Assembly (NCBI GenBank): GCA_945859605.1
Contig: OX243827.1
Coordinates: 1,599,295-1,663,294 of the forward strand
DNA length: 64,000 bases
Origin: Lumbricus rubellus
Lineage: Eukaryota; Annelida; Clitellata; Crassiclitellata; Lumbricidae
Direction of reading: 5' to 3'
In this document: one piece after another, positions 41,003-50,849 of the stretch
Position numbering within the stretch: position 1 is the stretch's first letter
Layout of the letters: every line of letters starts with the position of its first letter
Program-made: the position numbers and the translations under genes
Notes under the pieces: model-generated
What the model saw: the letters and a program-made list of their open reading frames with translations, nothing else
Databases searched by the model: none
Told to the model about the DNA's origin: nothing

Positions 41003-43609
41003 ATGAGTACTCGTGCTGGAGAGAAACCATACAATTGTCAGTTCTGTCAGAAGTCATTTAGTGGATGTGTTTATCTGAAAAAGCACATGAGAATACATAC
41101 TGGGGAGAAACTACATAAATGTCAGTTATGTCAGAAATCTTTTGCTACAGGCAGTTATCTAAAAACTCATTTGAGAATTCATACTGAGGAGAGACCACAT
41201 ATATGTCAGTTATGTCAGAAATCGTTTATTGAAGTTCGAAGACTGAAAATCCACATGAGAACCCACTCTGGGGAGAAACAACATAAATGTCAGTTATGTC
41301 ACAAATCATTTTCTCAGTTTGGTAATCTAAAAATGCATATGAGAATCCATACGGGAGAAAAACTCTACAAGTGTCAGTTCTTTCATAAATCATTTAGTGG
41401 AGGTAGTGATCTGAAAAAGCACATGAGAACCCACACTGGGGAGAAACCACATAAATGTCAGTTATGTCAGAAATCTTTTACTCAATGTGGTAATCTTAAA
41501 ATGCATATGAGAATCCATACTGGAGAGAAACCATACAAATGTCAGTTATGTCAGAAATCATTTACTACAGGTAGTGATCTAAAAACGCATAAGACAATTC
41601 ATACTGGGGAGAAACCACATAAATGTCAGTTATGTCAGAAATCGTTTACTGGAGTTCAAAGTCTGAAAATCCACATGAGAACCCATTCCGGGGAGAAACC
41701 ACATAAATGTCAGTTATGTCATAAATCTTTTACTCAATGTAGTGGTCTGAAAATGCACTTAAGAACCCATTCTGGGGAGAAACCACATAAATGTCAGTTA
41801 TGTCAGAAATCTTTTTCTCAATGTGGTAGTCTGAAAATTCACATGAGAATCCACGACAGAGAGAAAGCATATAAATGTCAGTTATGTCAGAAATCATTTA
41901 CTAGAAGTGCTGATATGAAAGTGCACTTGAGAACCCATACTGGAGAGAAACCATATAAATGTCAGTTATGTCAGAAATCATTTACTAGAGATGCTGATAT
42001 AAAAATGCACTTGAGAACCCATTCTGGGGAGAAGCCATACAAATGTCAGTTATGTCAGAAATCTTTTGCTCAATGTGGCAGTCTGAAAATACATGCAAGA
42101 ACCCATTCTGGCGAGAAACCATACATATGTCAGTTATGTAAAAAATCCTTTGCTACAGGTGGTACTCTAAAAAATCACATGATAATTCATACCGGAGAGA
42201 AACCATACATATGTCAGTTTTGTCAGAAATCCTTTGCTACAGGTAGTGATCTAAAAAGGCATAAGACAATTCATACTGGGGAGAAACCACATAAATGTCA
42301 GTTATGTCATAAATCGTTTAGCCGTGTTGGTCATTTAAAAGAACACTTGAGAACCCACACTGGAGAGAAACCACATAAATGTCAGTTATGTCAGAAATCT
42401 TTTACTCAATGTGGTAATCTGAAAATGCACATGAGAACTCACTCTGGGGAAAAACCACATACATGTCAGTTATGTCAGAAATCTTTTACTCAATGTGGTA
42501 GTCTGAAAATCCACATGAGAACCCATGATGGAGAGAAACCATACATATGTCAGTTATGTCAGAAATCCTTTGCTACGGGAGGTAATCTAAAAACGCACAT
42601 GAGAAATCATACTGGGGAGAAGCCATACAAATGTAAGTTATGTCATAAATCCTTTACAAGTGGTGATTACCTGAAAACGCATATCAGAGCCCATACTGGG
42701 GAGAAACCGCACAAATGTCAGTTATGTCAGAAATCCTTTGCTACAGGTAGTTATCTAAAAACGCACATGAGAAATCATACTGGGGAGAAGCCATACAAAT
42801 GTCAGTTATGTCAGAAATCATGTGCTAGATTTGATGATCTGAAAATACACGCAAGAATCCATTCTGGAGAGAAACCATACAAATGTCAGTTATGTCAGAA
42901 ATCCTTTGCTATAAGTGGTAATCTAAAAAAGCACATGAGAATTCATACCAGAGAAAAGCCATACAAATGTAAATTATGTCATAAATTCTTTACAAGTGGT
43001 GAATACCTGAAAACGCATATCAGAGCCCATATTGGGGAGAAACCGCACAAATGTATGTTATGCCAGAAATCGTTTACTGATGCTGGTACTCTGAAAAAGC
43101 ACATGAGATCTCATACAGGGGAGAAACCATACATATGTGACATTTGTAACAAAGGATTCACACAAATTGGAAGTCTGAAGAATCACAAGAGAATTCATGC
43201 GACTGAGAAGGAATATGCACATAATAAACCGTATACCATCAGCATTTCTTCAGCAAAGCAGTTTAAAATCAAAGAAGGAGCACAGACACAGGATCTTCAC
43301 ATGGAAGGAGAAGTAATTGCTAACCGATCTGGTAATTTCAACACAATTAGTAATACGTTTGCTATTGGCAAACCAAACAGTGTATTTCCGGATTTTATCG
43401 GATTTCCAAGTCTTTTAACGAAAATAGGAGATGATGAAAGTTTGCATATTAGCAAAGTCAAATCGCTTGTGGATAGAAAAGCGTCTTTGTTGAAATCTTT
43501 TGGATGTAGTATATGTGACAAATTGCTTGAAACAATGAAAGAATTTCTGGAGCATTGCCATAGTCATCGACTTTCTCCACCTGACCACTTAGCTGCTCAT
43601 CTGTGCTGA
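41003..43609 (+). CDS. C2H2 zinc-finger protein, 26 fingers plus C-terminal module (ZNF3)
   Basis: 868 residues. Twenty-six tandem 28-residue C2H2 units span about residues 10-735. In finger 5 the second Cys is replaced (YKCQFFHKSF), so that unit should not bind zinc normally; the other 25 are canonical. Linkers are TGEKP or SGEKP (TEERP and DREKA variants). Fingers 20 and 24 are near copies (CHKSFTSGDYLKTHIRAH / CHKFFTSGEYLKTHIRAH), showing a four-finger internal duplication. The C-terminal linker ends in the family module FGCSICDKLLETMKEFLEHC and HRLSPPDHL. Likely a nuclear DNA-binding protein; no accessory domain seen. The frame is open 5' of the ATG back to a TAA near 40942. AATAAA at 44106-44111 is a possible poly(A) signal. 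Confidence 0.93.
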   Translation: MSTRAGEKPYNCQFCQKSFSGCVYLKKHMRIHTGEKLHKCQLCQKSFATGSYLKTHLRIHTEERPHICQLCQKSFIEVRRLKIHMRTHSGEKQHKCQLCHKSFSQFGNLKMHMRIHTGEKLYKCQFFHKSFSGGSDLKKHMRTHTGEKPHKCQLCQKSFTQCGNLKMHMRIHTGEKPYKCQLCQKSFTTGSDLKTHKTIHTGEKPHKCQLCQKSFTGVQSLKIHMRTHSGEKPHKCQLCHKSFTQCSGLKMHLRTHSGEKPHKCQLCQKSFSQCGSLKIHMRIHDREKAYKCQLCQKSFTRSADMKVHLRTHTGEKPYKCQLCQKSFTRDADIKMHLRTHSGEKPYKCQLCQKSFAQCGSLKIHARTHSGEKPYICQLCKKSFATGGTLKNHMIIHTGEKPYICQFCQKSFATGSDLKRHKTIHTGEKPHKCQLCHKSFSRVGHLKEHLRTHTGEKPHKCQLCQKSFTQCGNLKMHMRTHSGEKPHTCQLCQKSFTQCGSLKIHMRTHDGEKPYICQLCQKSFATGGNLKTHMRNHTGEKPYKCKLCHKSFTSGDYLKTHIRAHTGEKPHKCQLCQKSFATGSYLKTHMRNHTGEKPYKCQLCQKSCARFDDLKIHARIHSGEKPYKCQLCQKSFAISGNLKKHMRIHTREKPYKCKLCHKFFTSGEYLKTHIRAHIGEKPHKCMLCQKSFTDAGTLKKHMRSHTGEKPYICDICNKGFTQIGSLKNHKRIHATEKEYAHNKPYTISISSAKQFKIKEGAQTQDLHMEGEVIANRSGNFNTISNTFAIGKPNSVFPDFIGFPSLLTKIGDDESLHISKVKSLVDRKASLLKSFGCSICDKLLETMKEFLEHCHSHRLSPPDHLAAHLC

Positions 43610-44305
43610 ATTATGAGTCTATATTATAATATATGCGATCAAAACAATAATTATTGTAACTTGAGAATATGTCAAGACGTTAAGTGCTGAGAGACAACAT
43701 ACTGAAATGCTTACAATGTGGTCACTTTGTTCAGAATGCATGGACAGCAGGCATTCTCACGCAGAGACGCCAGAAGTACTAGGCTAACCGTTTGGTCTTA
43801 GAACCCTAAAGACTGTTCATCCAGTTTCCTTATTGTAAAAAGATTCTGCAGATCGTCACAGTGATCTTTTATTCTACAGTTTTTCAAGAGACAGCAATGC
43901 TATTCATTTTTGATTCCACAACTTTGCAACTTTAGGCCTTCTGTTAAATATTAAATTTAGGCTAACTCGTCCAAATACTTCTTAGCGGATTTTTTTTACT
44001 ATGCGTAATTTTTCTCTGTGTCTATTTCTGCACGATGATGCTATGATACGATGATACTAATAGTCTATTGCCATTGCATTCATGCTGTACTAGTAGATAT
44101 GATATAATAAATAAGCTTATTGTACTTCGGATGATAAAATTAGGCTTTTATCTTTTTGGTTTGGATTGATTGTGCAATCGAGATTTCATATTTCCTGAAT
44201 ATTTGATTGTTTGGTGCCTTTGGTCGTTTTTTTATTATGCACTTGTAAGCTGCAGGACAGTGCAGGTGTGTTGTGATGGGTTGGGGGCTTTGGAGGGGAG
44301 GGTTT
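43610..44305. other. 3' flank of ZNF3
   Basis: AT-rich, no gene. AATAAA at 44106-44111. Confidence 0.5.
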
Positions 44306-44530
44306 CGGTGTAAAGGTTTCGAATTACTCCCCGGTTTCAAATTACCCCCGGACCCTAGATTTGCATAAATCATCGCATTTTGTGCACTAAAAATCAGAAA
44401 AATTCCCGCTTCATGTGTTGGTCTGACGATTATCATCCGTCATCCCACTTCGTGGTTTGTTATTAATATTTTGATCGGAAAAAATAATAGCCTCGAAGCC
44501 ATTTCTTCGTGTAACTTCAGCGGCGATTAT
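44306..44530. mobile_element. Palindromic MITE, copy 4 (left half only)
   Basis: CGGTGTAAAGGTTTCGAATT through TCATCCCACTTCGTGGTTTG to ATAATAGCCTCGAAGCCATT and CAGCGGCGATTATTAA, matching the left arm of the copies at 2799, 51780 and 53389. The right arm is absent. The left end carries a duplicated GGTTTCAAATTACCCCC. Confidence 0.82.
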
Positions 44531-44577
44531 TAAACCTGTTTTCGGTAAACCAGATGCCATGGAACCCCTAGGTTGAG

Positions 44578-45045
44578 GGTGTACACGACAACTCGTCCAA
44601 CAACAACTCGTCCACGGACAACTGGTCCACCGACAACTGGTCCACTGAAATAGAAGCCAGATTAACGAAAAAGCGCTTGAGAAATGGAAGCTGGATGAAA
44701 GTTCTTCATTTACGAAATAGGAGCTGGGTTTATGAAAAAAAGTCTAATGGTTTTCTTGCTTAAATAGAAGCTGAATTGACGATTTTCATCATGTGTCTCA
44801 ACATGCATCCAGCTTCTATTTCAGATAGAAAAAAAACTTGATCCATTTTCCATTTCTTAAGCGGTTTTTCATCAATCCAGCTTCTATTTCACCTGTAAAA
44901 ACCTTCATCCGGCTTCCATTTCTCAAGCGTTTTCTCATTAATCCGGCTTCTATTTCGGTGGACGAGTTGTCGGTGGACCAGTTGTCCGTGGTCGAGTTGT
45001 CGTTGGACGAGTTGTCGGTGGACCAGTAACTGTTGTCGTGGAACC
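44578..45045. mobile_element. Foldback element E4 (15-bp terminal repeats), best preserved copy
   Basis: 468 bp, flanked by a perfect 9-bp duplication TAGGTTGAG (44569-44577 and 45046-45054). Left: GGTGTACACGACAACTCGTC and three further 15-mers. Right: inverted 15-mers ending GTTGTCGTGGAACC. Inner arms GAAATAGAAGC...GGAAGCTGGATGAAAG are inverted copies. It serves as the empty-site reference for the insertions at 10006-10970 (TTAA) and 13813-14210 (GAACTTTC). Confidence 0.95.
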
Positions 45046-45059
45046 TAGGTTGAGGCCAT

Positions 45060-45260
45060 AGAATCTCTGACATTCACTAGATGGCAGAGTCATACTTTGT
45101 GAAGCCAGCCTTCATTACACCAGAACACGCATCTAGCTAGCATCGCTCGCCATTTTGTACGGATGGACGTGAGAAGTCAGATTTCGGTTTAAATACAATT
45201 TAGAATACGACAACATATCGGTACTTATCATTCATTTTTATACAGCTTTGTGTTAAAGTT
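45060..45260. repeat. Dispersed repeat with CACTAGATGGCAG motif, copy 3
   Basis: GACATTCACTAGATGGCAGA then GTCATACTTTGTG, and CGCCATTTTGTACGGATGG, as in 29555, 37345 and 54088. Confidence 0.7.
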
Positions 45261-45394
45261 GCATTGCAAATTTCGGTCATTCTTGGAGTTGCTCATTTTT
45301 ATTAGTTCGAGTTTAAATTTCAGTCAAGAGGTCCAGTAGAGCAAATGGATAACACGCCGGATTGTAGAATAAATGAAAATATTAAAAAAATGTT

Positions 45395-45590
45395 ACATGA
45401 GATTAGAGCGGGACGAAGAGGGAGGGGAGGGAGCGGAGGGATGGAGGAGGGAGGGATGCAGGGAGGCAGAGGAAGGGACGGAGGGAGTGAGGGGACTGGG
45501 AGGGGGAGGATGGTAGGGTGGAGGAAGGGGTGGTGGGAAAGGGGAGGTAGAATGGAGGTAGGGACGGATGGTTGGATGCTCTTTTCAAGA
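45395..45590. repeat. G/A-rich tract, inverted relative of 16051-16500
   Basis: GGGAGGGGAGGGAGCGGAGG-type sequence. Its right edge GGACGGATGGTTGGATGCTC then TTTTCAAG is the reverse of the GAAAAGAGCxTCCAA...C/T-rich start near 16079. Low complexity on both strands. Confidence 0.65.
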
Positions 45591-45609
45591 ACGCAATTGA
45601 CATGTAACA

Positions 45610-46438
45610 TATAACTACTTAGTACTTATGGTTGAGTTTGTTGCTACATTTTATTACATCATAATTTTGGGATGAAGTTCGTCGAGTCTTTACCAAGGAG
45701 GTTGGAATTGTGAGCCATTTGCCGAAATCTCTACATTGGACCCATTCAATTGGAAATGGAAATCATTTTGACCTTGATGCAGACACTAAAGAGTTGCATT
45801 TTATGCTAAAATAATTAAATGGTTTTTAAATGTTTTGAAACCATCTGTTTTTGGAATGTTGTTCTGCTTTATTTCAGTAGATGCTGGAAGTTGTTTTTAT
45901 CAAGTTCATGATGACAAGCAACTTTGTTTGAACGTCTCAATGAAAATTATCTGAGATTTTCTTCATCAAAACATTCAAGTTGAAAAATTTTCGAGGAAAT
46001 GAAACTATGGCCAATTATTTCTTCTTCGGTTCACATGGCTTTTGTTTAACAACTCAAGGGTGTTCTATTCTATGCAACGTTTGAAAGATTGAATATTTTC
46101 ATCACGAAAGACAAATCGTTTTCTGAGTGACAAATTTTCCTTTAAAAAATTCCACAAGAATTATTATTGACCACTGAAAGATATGAAAAGTTCGCCTTGC
46201 ATTGGTCTGCCAAATGGAAATTTTCTGCAAATCATGAGAAGAATCAATTGCCACTCCATTGATTTACAAAAACTCAAAAAGAACAAATTTTGGTGAAAAA
46301 AACCCAATTTCGTTGGAAGTAATAGGACCAGGGTGAAATTCCAGCATTTCCTATGATGAAACATTATACAGAGAAGCCATGTGAATACCAGTTACATGGG
46401 AAATCATTTACATAAATTTAGGTTACTTAACAGTTCAT
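45610..46438 (+). other. 5' flank of ZNF4
   Basis: Homologous to 39960-41000. Holds the exon-like block after CTTTATTTCAGTAGATGCTG (45868-45887), a plausible splice acceptor, encoding GSCFYQVHDDKQLCL. Further 3' is a decayed finger (TEKPCEYQLHGKSFT near 46370-46410) followed by stops. Confidence 0.6.
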
Positions 46439-47848
46439 ATGGAGACCAATACTGGAGAAGCACCATGCAATAATCAGCAATATCAAAGATCATTTACTCT
46501 AGGTAATCATCAAAGCAAAAGCATGAGAAACTATGCAGGACAGAAAACTTACAGATGTCACTTATGTAAGAAATTATTTTCTCATGGTTCTCATCTGAAA
46601 GAACACATTAGAACTCATACTGGAGAGAAACCATACAAATGTCAGTTATGTCAGAAATCGTTTACTACAGGTGGTCACCTAAGAACACATTTGAGAACAC
46701 ATACAGGGGAGAAACCATGGAAATGCCAGTTATGTCAGATGTCATTTATTAAGAGTGGTGATTTGAAAACCCACATGAGAACCCATACTGGTGAGAAACC
46801 ATACAAATGTCGGTTATGTCAGAAATCATTTACTCGAGGTGGTAACCTGAAAACACACATGACAGTCCATACAGGTAATCGACCATTCGAATGTCAGTTA
46901 TGTAAGGAATCATTTACTGCAAGTTGTCACCTAAGAGTACATATGCGAACCCATACTGGGGAGAAACCGTACACATGTAAGTCATGCCAGAAGACATTTA
47001 CTCGAGCGTGTGATCTGAAAATACATGCCAGAACCCATACTGGAGAGAAACCATACAAATGTCAATTATGTGAGAAATTGTTTACTACAGGCGGTAATCT
47101 GAGCACACACATGATGACCCACAAGGGAGAAAAACCATACAAATGCTTATTATGTCAGAAATCATTTACTCAAGGTGGTAATCTGAAAACACACATGAGA
47201 ACTCATACAGGAGAGAAACCATGGAAATGTCAGTTATGTCAGATGTCATTTATTAAGAATGGTGATCTGAAAGCGCACATGAGAATCCATACTGGGGATA
47301 AACCATATAAATGTCAGTTTTGTCAGACATCATTTACGAGAGGTGGTGATCTGAAAACGCACACGAGAACTCATACTAGAGAAAAAACGTTCAGTTGCAA
47401 GATTTGTAAAACAAGATTCAGCCAACTTGGAAGTCTAAAGAAACACAAAAAATGTCATGTGAATGAGAGGCAATACACATGCGATAAGCCTTGTCACAGC
47501 TCTTCAACTAAGCAGCTTAAATTCCTTTCAAATATTCATCCACAGGATGCCAAAGTAATGAGATGTGAGGACCTATCTGTTCAATTCAGACAATTCCTTA
47601 GCGTAGATGTTATTGAGAAACCAAATGAACGTTTGTCATGGAACTTACATCCTGATTCCAATGAAGGAACAAGGATTATTTTGGAAAATGCCAAAATAAA
47701 ATCACTTGAGGATGTAAAACCATACCTGGAAAAACCTTTTGGATGTGGGACATGTAGTGAGATGTTTGAAATTGAGAAGGAATTTCTTGAGCATTGTTTT
47801 AACCATCGCTCCTCTCCACCTAACGAATTATTTCGTGACCTTTGCTGA
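46439..47848 (+). CDS. C2H2 zinc-finger protein, 11 fingers plus C-terminal module (ZNF4)
   Basis: 469 residues. The first unit is degenerate (CNNQQYQRSFTLGNHQ, no second Cys), followed by eleven canonical C2H2 fingers to about residue 345, mostly with TGEKPY/W linkers. Fingers 4 and 10 share the rare WKCQLCQMSFIKxGDLK, and their neighbours match too, indicating an internal block duplication. The last canonical finger is FSCKICKTRFSQLGSLKKH. The linker has SSTKQLKF and an acidic region, and the protein ends with the family module FGCGTCSEMFEIEKEFLEHC and HRSSPPNELFRDLC. Likely a nuclear DNA-binding protein. AATAAA at 47906-47911, 58 bases after the stop, is a good poly(A) signal candidate. 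Intact. Confidence 0.93.
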   Translation: METNTGEAPCNNQQYQRSFTLGNHQSKSMRNYAGQKTYRCHLCKKLFSHGSHLKEHIRTHTGEKPYKCQLCQKSFTTGGHLRTHLRTHTGEKPWKCQLCQMSFIKSGDLKTHMRTHTGEKPYKCRLCQKSFTRGGNLKTHMTVHTGNRPFECQLCKESFTASCHLRVHMRTHTGEKPYTCKSCQKTFTRACDLKIHARTHTGEKPYKCQLCEKLFTTGGNLSTHMMTHKGEKPYKCLLCQKSFTQGGNLKTHMRTHTGEKPWKCQLCQMSFIKNGDLKAHMRIHTGDKPYKCQFCQTSFTRGGDLKTHTRTHTREKTFSCKICKTRFSQLGSLKKHKKCHVNERQYTCDKPCHSSSTKQLKFLSNIHPQDAKVMRCEDLSVQFRQFLSVDVIEKPNERLSWNLHPDSNEGTRIILENAKIKSLEDVKPYLEKPFGCGTCSEMFEIEKEFLEHCFNHRSSPPNELFRDLC

Positions 47849-48484
47849 TTTGTAATTTTCACCAGATGTGGTTAAAGATTCAAGATTGACAACAATCATT
47901 GTGTAAATAAAACATTTTGTTGTAGACTTACGGAACTTACAGACAAATGTTTAATGTGTATATCAAATTAACTCCAAACTTGTTCGGCGTAATCGTGTAA
48001 GGCATTACAGGGCTCCCATTTAAGTGTTATTATGTCCAAGCTGTCAAAGTAATTGTCTCTTATTATGCATCACTGCCAAATATTTGACAAAGTTGTAAAC
48101 GAAAGATTATCTAGTTCCATCGATGTAATACAATAATTTTTCAGAGTTTTACAGATTGAAAGCTGGATGGTTAGATATTGAATTTAACTTCTGCAGAACT
48201 GTGCATCCTAGTTTACGAAAATGTTTGTTGTTTATCAGTTAATGAGACTATAGGTCCTATAAATTAGTGTCACACGATATAATTTTTTGTTTGCCTTTTG
48301 TATACGTAATACCCAAGAAAATCTGTTGTACGTAGCTTACTTATCTTAGGTGTAGATGCTACAATGTTTCATTAAGAATGATAACGCATGGGTAATCAAT
48401 ATTAGCATGTATTCTTAATTGTTTTGTTGTTTTATGATTTTGTTCTCTTTATTGCACAAGGAAATCTTACACTTGGTGGAAGAA
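47849..48484. other. 3' flank of ZNF4
   Basis: No gene. Poly(A) signal candidate at 47906. Confidence 0.5.
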
Positions 48485-48640
48485 AAGTGAACACTCATAC
48501 ACTATACGTGGGCGACAGAAGAAATGGATAGGACACATCTTAAGGAGTGACACCCTACTAAAAGATATCATTGCATTGAGGGAAGAATGGAGGGGGAAAG
48601 GATGCGAGGTAGACCAAGAAAAAAAATAATGACAATTTCT
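48485..48640 (+). pseudogene. LINE tail fragment
   Basis: GRQKKWIGHILRSDTLLKD then REEWRGKGCEVDQEKK (shifted), related to 29283-29510. Very short; only the ORF2 tail. 48641-48902 shows nothing recognisable apart from a (CA)n tract near 48797. Confidence 0.6.
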
Positions 48641-48902
48641 ATGGCGCCGTAACGCGGCAATGCTGCTACAAGGGCGCCTTGACAACGACAAATACACATT
48701 CAGAGACAAGCGATTGACGAACTCTATAGAGGCAGCCACATGCGGCGCCAAGAGAACGACAGCTGTCCCACCACTACCAGCACCCCACAATCACCACACA
48801 CACACACATGCACCCATAACGTGTGTGCCTCTCCATAGGCAGATATAATCCAGTGCAAACAAAATGCTTCAGAAATGGACGCAAGATTGATGTCTTTCAT
48901 TC

Positions 48903-49811
48903 GGTTCCACGACAACTGGTCTACCGACAACTCTTCTAACGACAACTCGTCTCCGGACAATTGGTCTAACGACAACTGGTCTACAGACGAATAGTATTGA
49001 TGAAATAGAAGCTGGATTTACGAAAATGGGTTTTTAGCTTAAATGGAAGCTGGATTGATGATTTTCATTCATGTATTCCAACATGCACCTATTTCTACTT
49101 CAAATCTAAAAACACGTTCATCCAGCTTCTATTTCTCGCCTGTTATTTTCGTCAATCCAGCTTATATTTCAGATATAAAAATACCCTCATCCAGCTTCCA
49201 TTACTTAAGCGGTTTTCTTATCAATCCAGCTTCTATTTGAGATCTAGAAATACCTTCATCCAGCTTTTATTTATCATGCGTTATTTTCGTCAATCCAGCT
49301 TCTATTTCACCTGTAAAAGAACCATCATCCAGATTCCATTTCTCTTGTGTTTTTTCATCAATCCAACCTCCCTCCACTTCACCTCTAAAAACTGTCATCC
49401 AGCTTCCATTTCTCAAGCGCTGAATTAGTTGTTGTCAGTAGACCAGTTGTCGTTAGACGAATTGTCCGGAGACCACTTGTCGTTAGACGAGTTGTCGGTA
49501 GGGGGTCGTCCATAAAGGACGTCCGCAATGAGGGGGGGAGTCATTCAAATGCAGACAAATGCGGACATGGGGGGAGGGGGGTCGTGACAAGTGCGGACGT
49601 CCGCATATAAATTTGGTAAATAGGCCTATACCTTTTTCAGTACAATCTGTGCCATTTTCAAGCCTGTTTTCACACTAATCACCAACTTCAGTCAGATAAA
49701 TATTTAATGTTTCAGACTTCCCAAACTATACATTTAGGAATAATTTGCTCATTGAAAGACTTAATTAGTTTCTTCTGCATGTTATGTCCTGGTGTACTAC
49801 CATATACACTG

Positions 49812-49859
<48 letters not shown>

Positions 49860-50252
49860 GTATAGGTAGATTGGAATCATAAGTGCATGTCAACAGCCGT
49901 TTACGCTGCCAGCTCTGTTGGACCTAATTTCGTCCCGAGGGATGCATTATCAGCTTCTCTAACATAATCCAGATGCTAGCTAGCATTAAGAAGTCCATCT
50001 ATTGACTACTCCACTTGGCTAGGCTAGTGGATTCTGCAGCATCATTGCCCCACTACGGCATTCCATGTGAACGGCTATTGAAGGTTAAAGATAATTGTTT
50101 TGGGCTTTGTCATGCGGACGTCCGCAAATAGGGTAGGGGGGGTGAGGCTAAATGCGGACAAATGCGGACAAGGGGGGAGGGAGGGGTTCAAAGAGGGTCA
50201 TTTTCTGCGGACGTTCTTTATGGACGACCCCTAGACGAGTTGTCGTGACACC
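48903..50252. mobile_element. Foldback element E5, split by a second element
   Basis: Left GGTTCCACGACAACTGGTCT; interior almost the same as E3; the right 15-mers end GAGTTGTCGTGACACC. The left end is of the GGTTCC type and the right of the GGTGTC type, and no matching target duplication is seen, so the element may be a recombinant. It contains 49502-50231. Its right end cuts into a SINE. Confidence 0.82.
49502..50231. mobile_element. TIR element GGGGTCGTCCATAAAGGACG with TAG duplication
   Basis: 730 bp, TIRs GGGGTCGTCCATAAAGGACG and TCCGCA inverted at the right (TGCGGACGTTCTTTATGGAC then GACCCC). Flanked by TAG on both sides (49499-49501 and 50232-50234), and the host 15-mer GTCGGTAGACGAGTTG gives the empty site. 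Subterminal ATGCGGACAAATGCGGACA repeats. A (TA)n tract lies at about 49815-49852. No transposase frame. Superfamily not assigned; a 3-bp duplication would fit a Harbinger-like or CACTA-like element. Confidence 0.85.
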
Positions 50253-50445
50253 GTGGGTAAGTTTGCTGCCTTTCAGCCGGAGGGTTGCAGGTTCGAATTT
50301 ACCTCTAGCCGTCGTGTACGGACTTTGATCAAGTCCTTCACACGCAATGGCTTAGGCTAAATCGGCGCTAAAGTTCAATTCAGTGTCCGCGTTGTAGTCG
50401 GGAACGCTTTTGATTATTTCTTGGGCAATACAGCAAGTGCGTATA
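50253..50445 (+). mobile_element. tRNA-derived SINE, copy 3 (5'-truncated)
   Basis: B-box-like GCAGGTTCGAATTTACC, then GGACTTTGATCAAGTCCTTC and AGTGTCCGCGTTGTAGTCGG, and GCAAGTGCGTATAC. The A-box region is cut by element E5. Diverged relative to 36016-36226. Confidence 0.75.
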
Positions 50446-50849
50446 CATGAGCATGGTTCAGTATTTCATTTCCCAATTACGCCATTAAATGGCTTCCTGG
50501 TAAAACTGGAGTTTACATTGCTAAATAAACTCGACGTATTCAATTTTTTCTTCTTCTCGAAGCAGGATGTTTTGTTGCCGAACGTTTTGGCATCGGTGTC
50601 ACGAAATAGAGCAACCCCCTAATTACCGTATCCCCAGATGAAGAGAAGTTGAAAAAGTCACTTTCGCTGGTGCTAATTTTTGCAAAGTAACTTCCATTTG
50701 ATTTGTTTTGAACATTGCCGCTGACAGTTGTTTATTCTGACCATCTAACCTTGTTTTACTTTTAGAACACTTATAGCGTCTACAACACTTTTAAAGAACA
50801 TCTACAGTCACTGAATAAATAAATTTGAGTTGCCTTGATTTGAACACAT

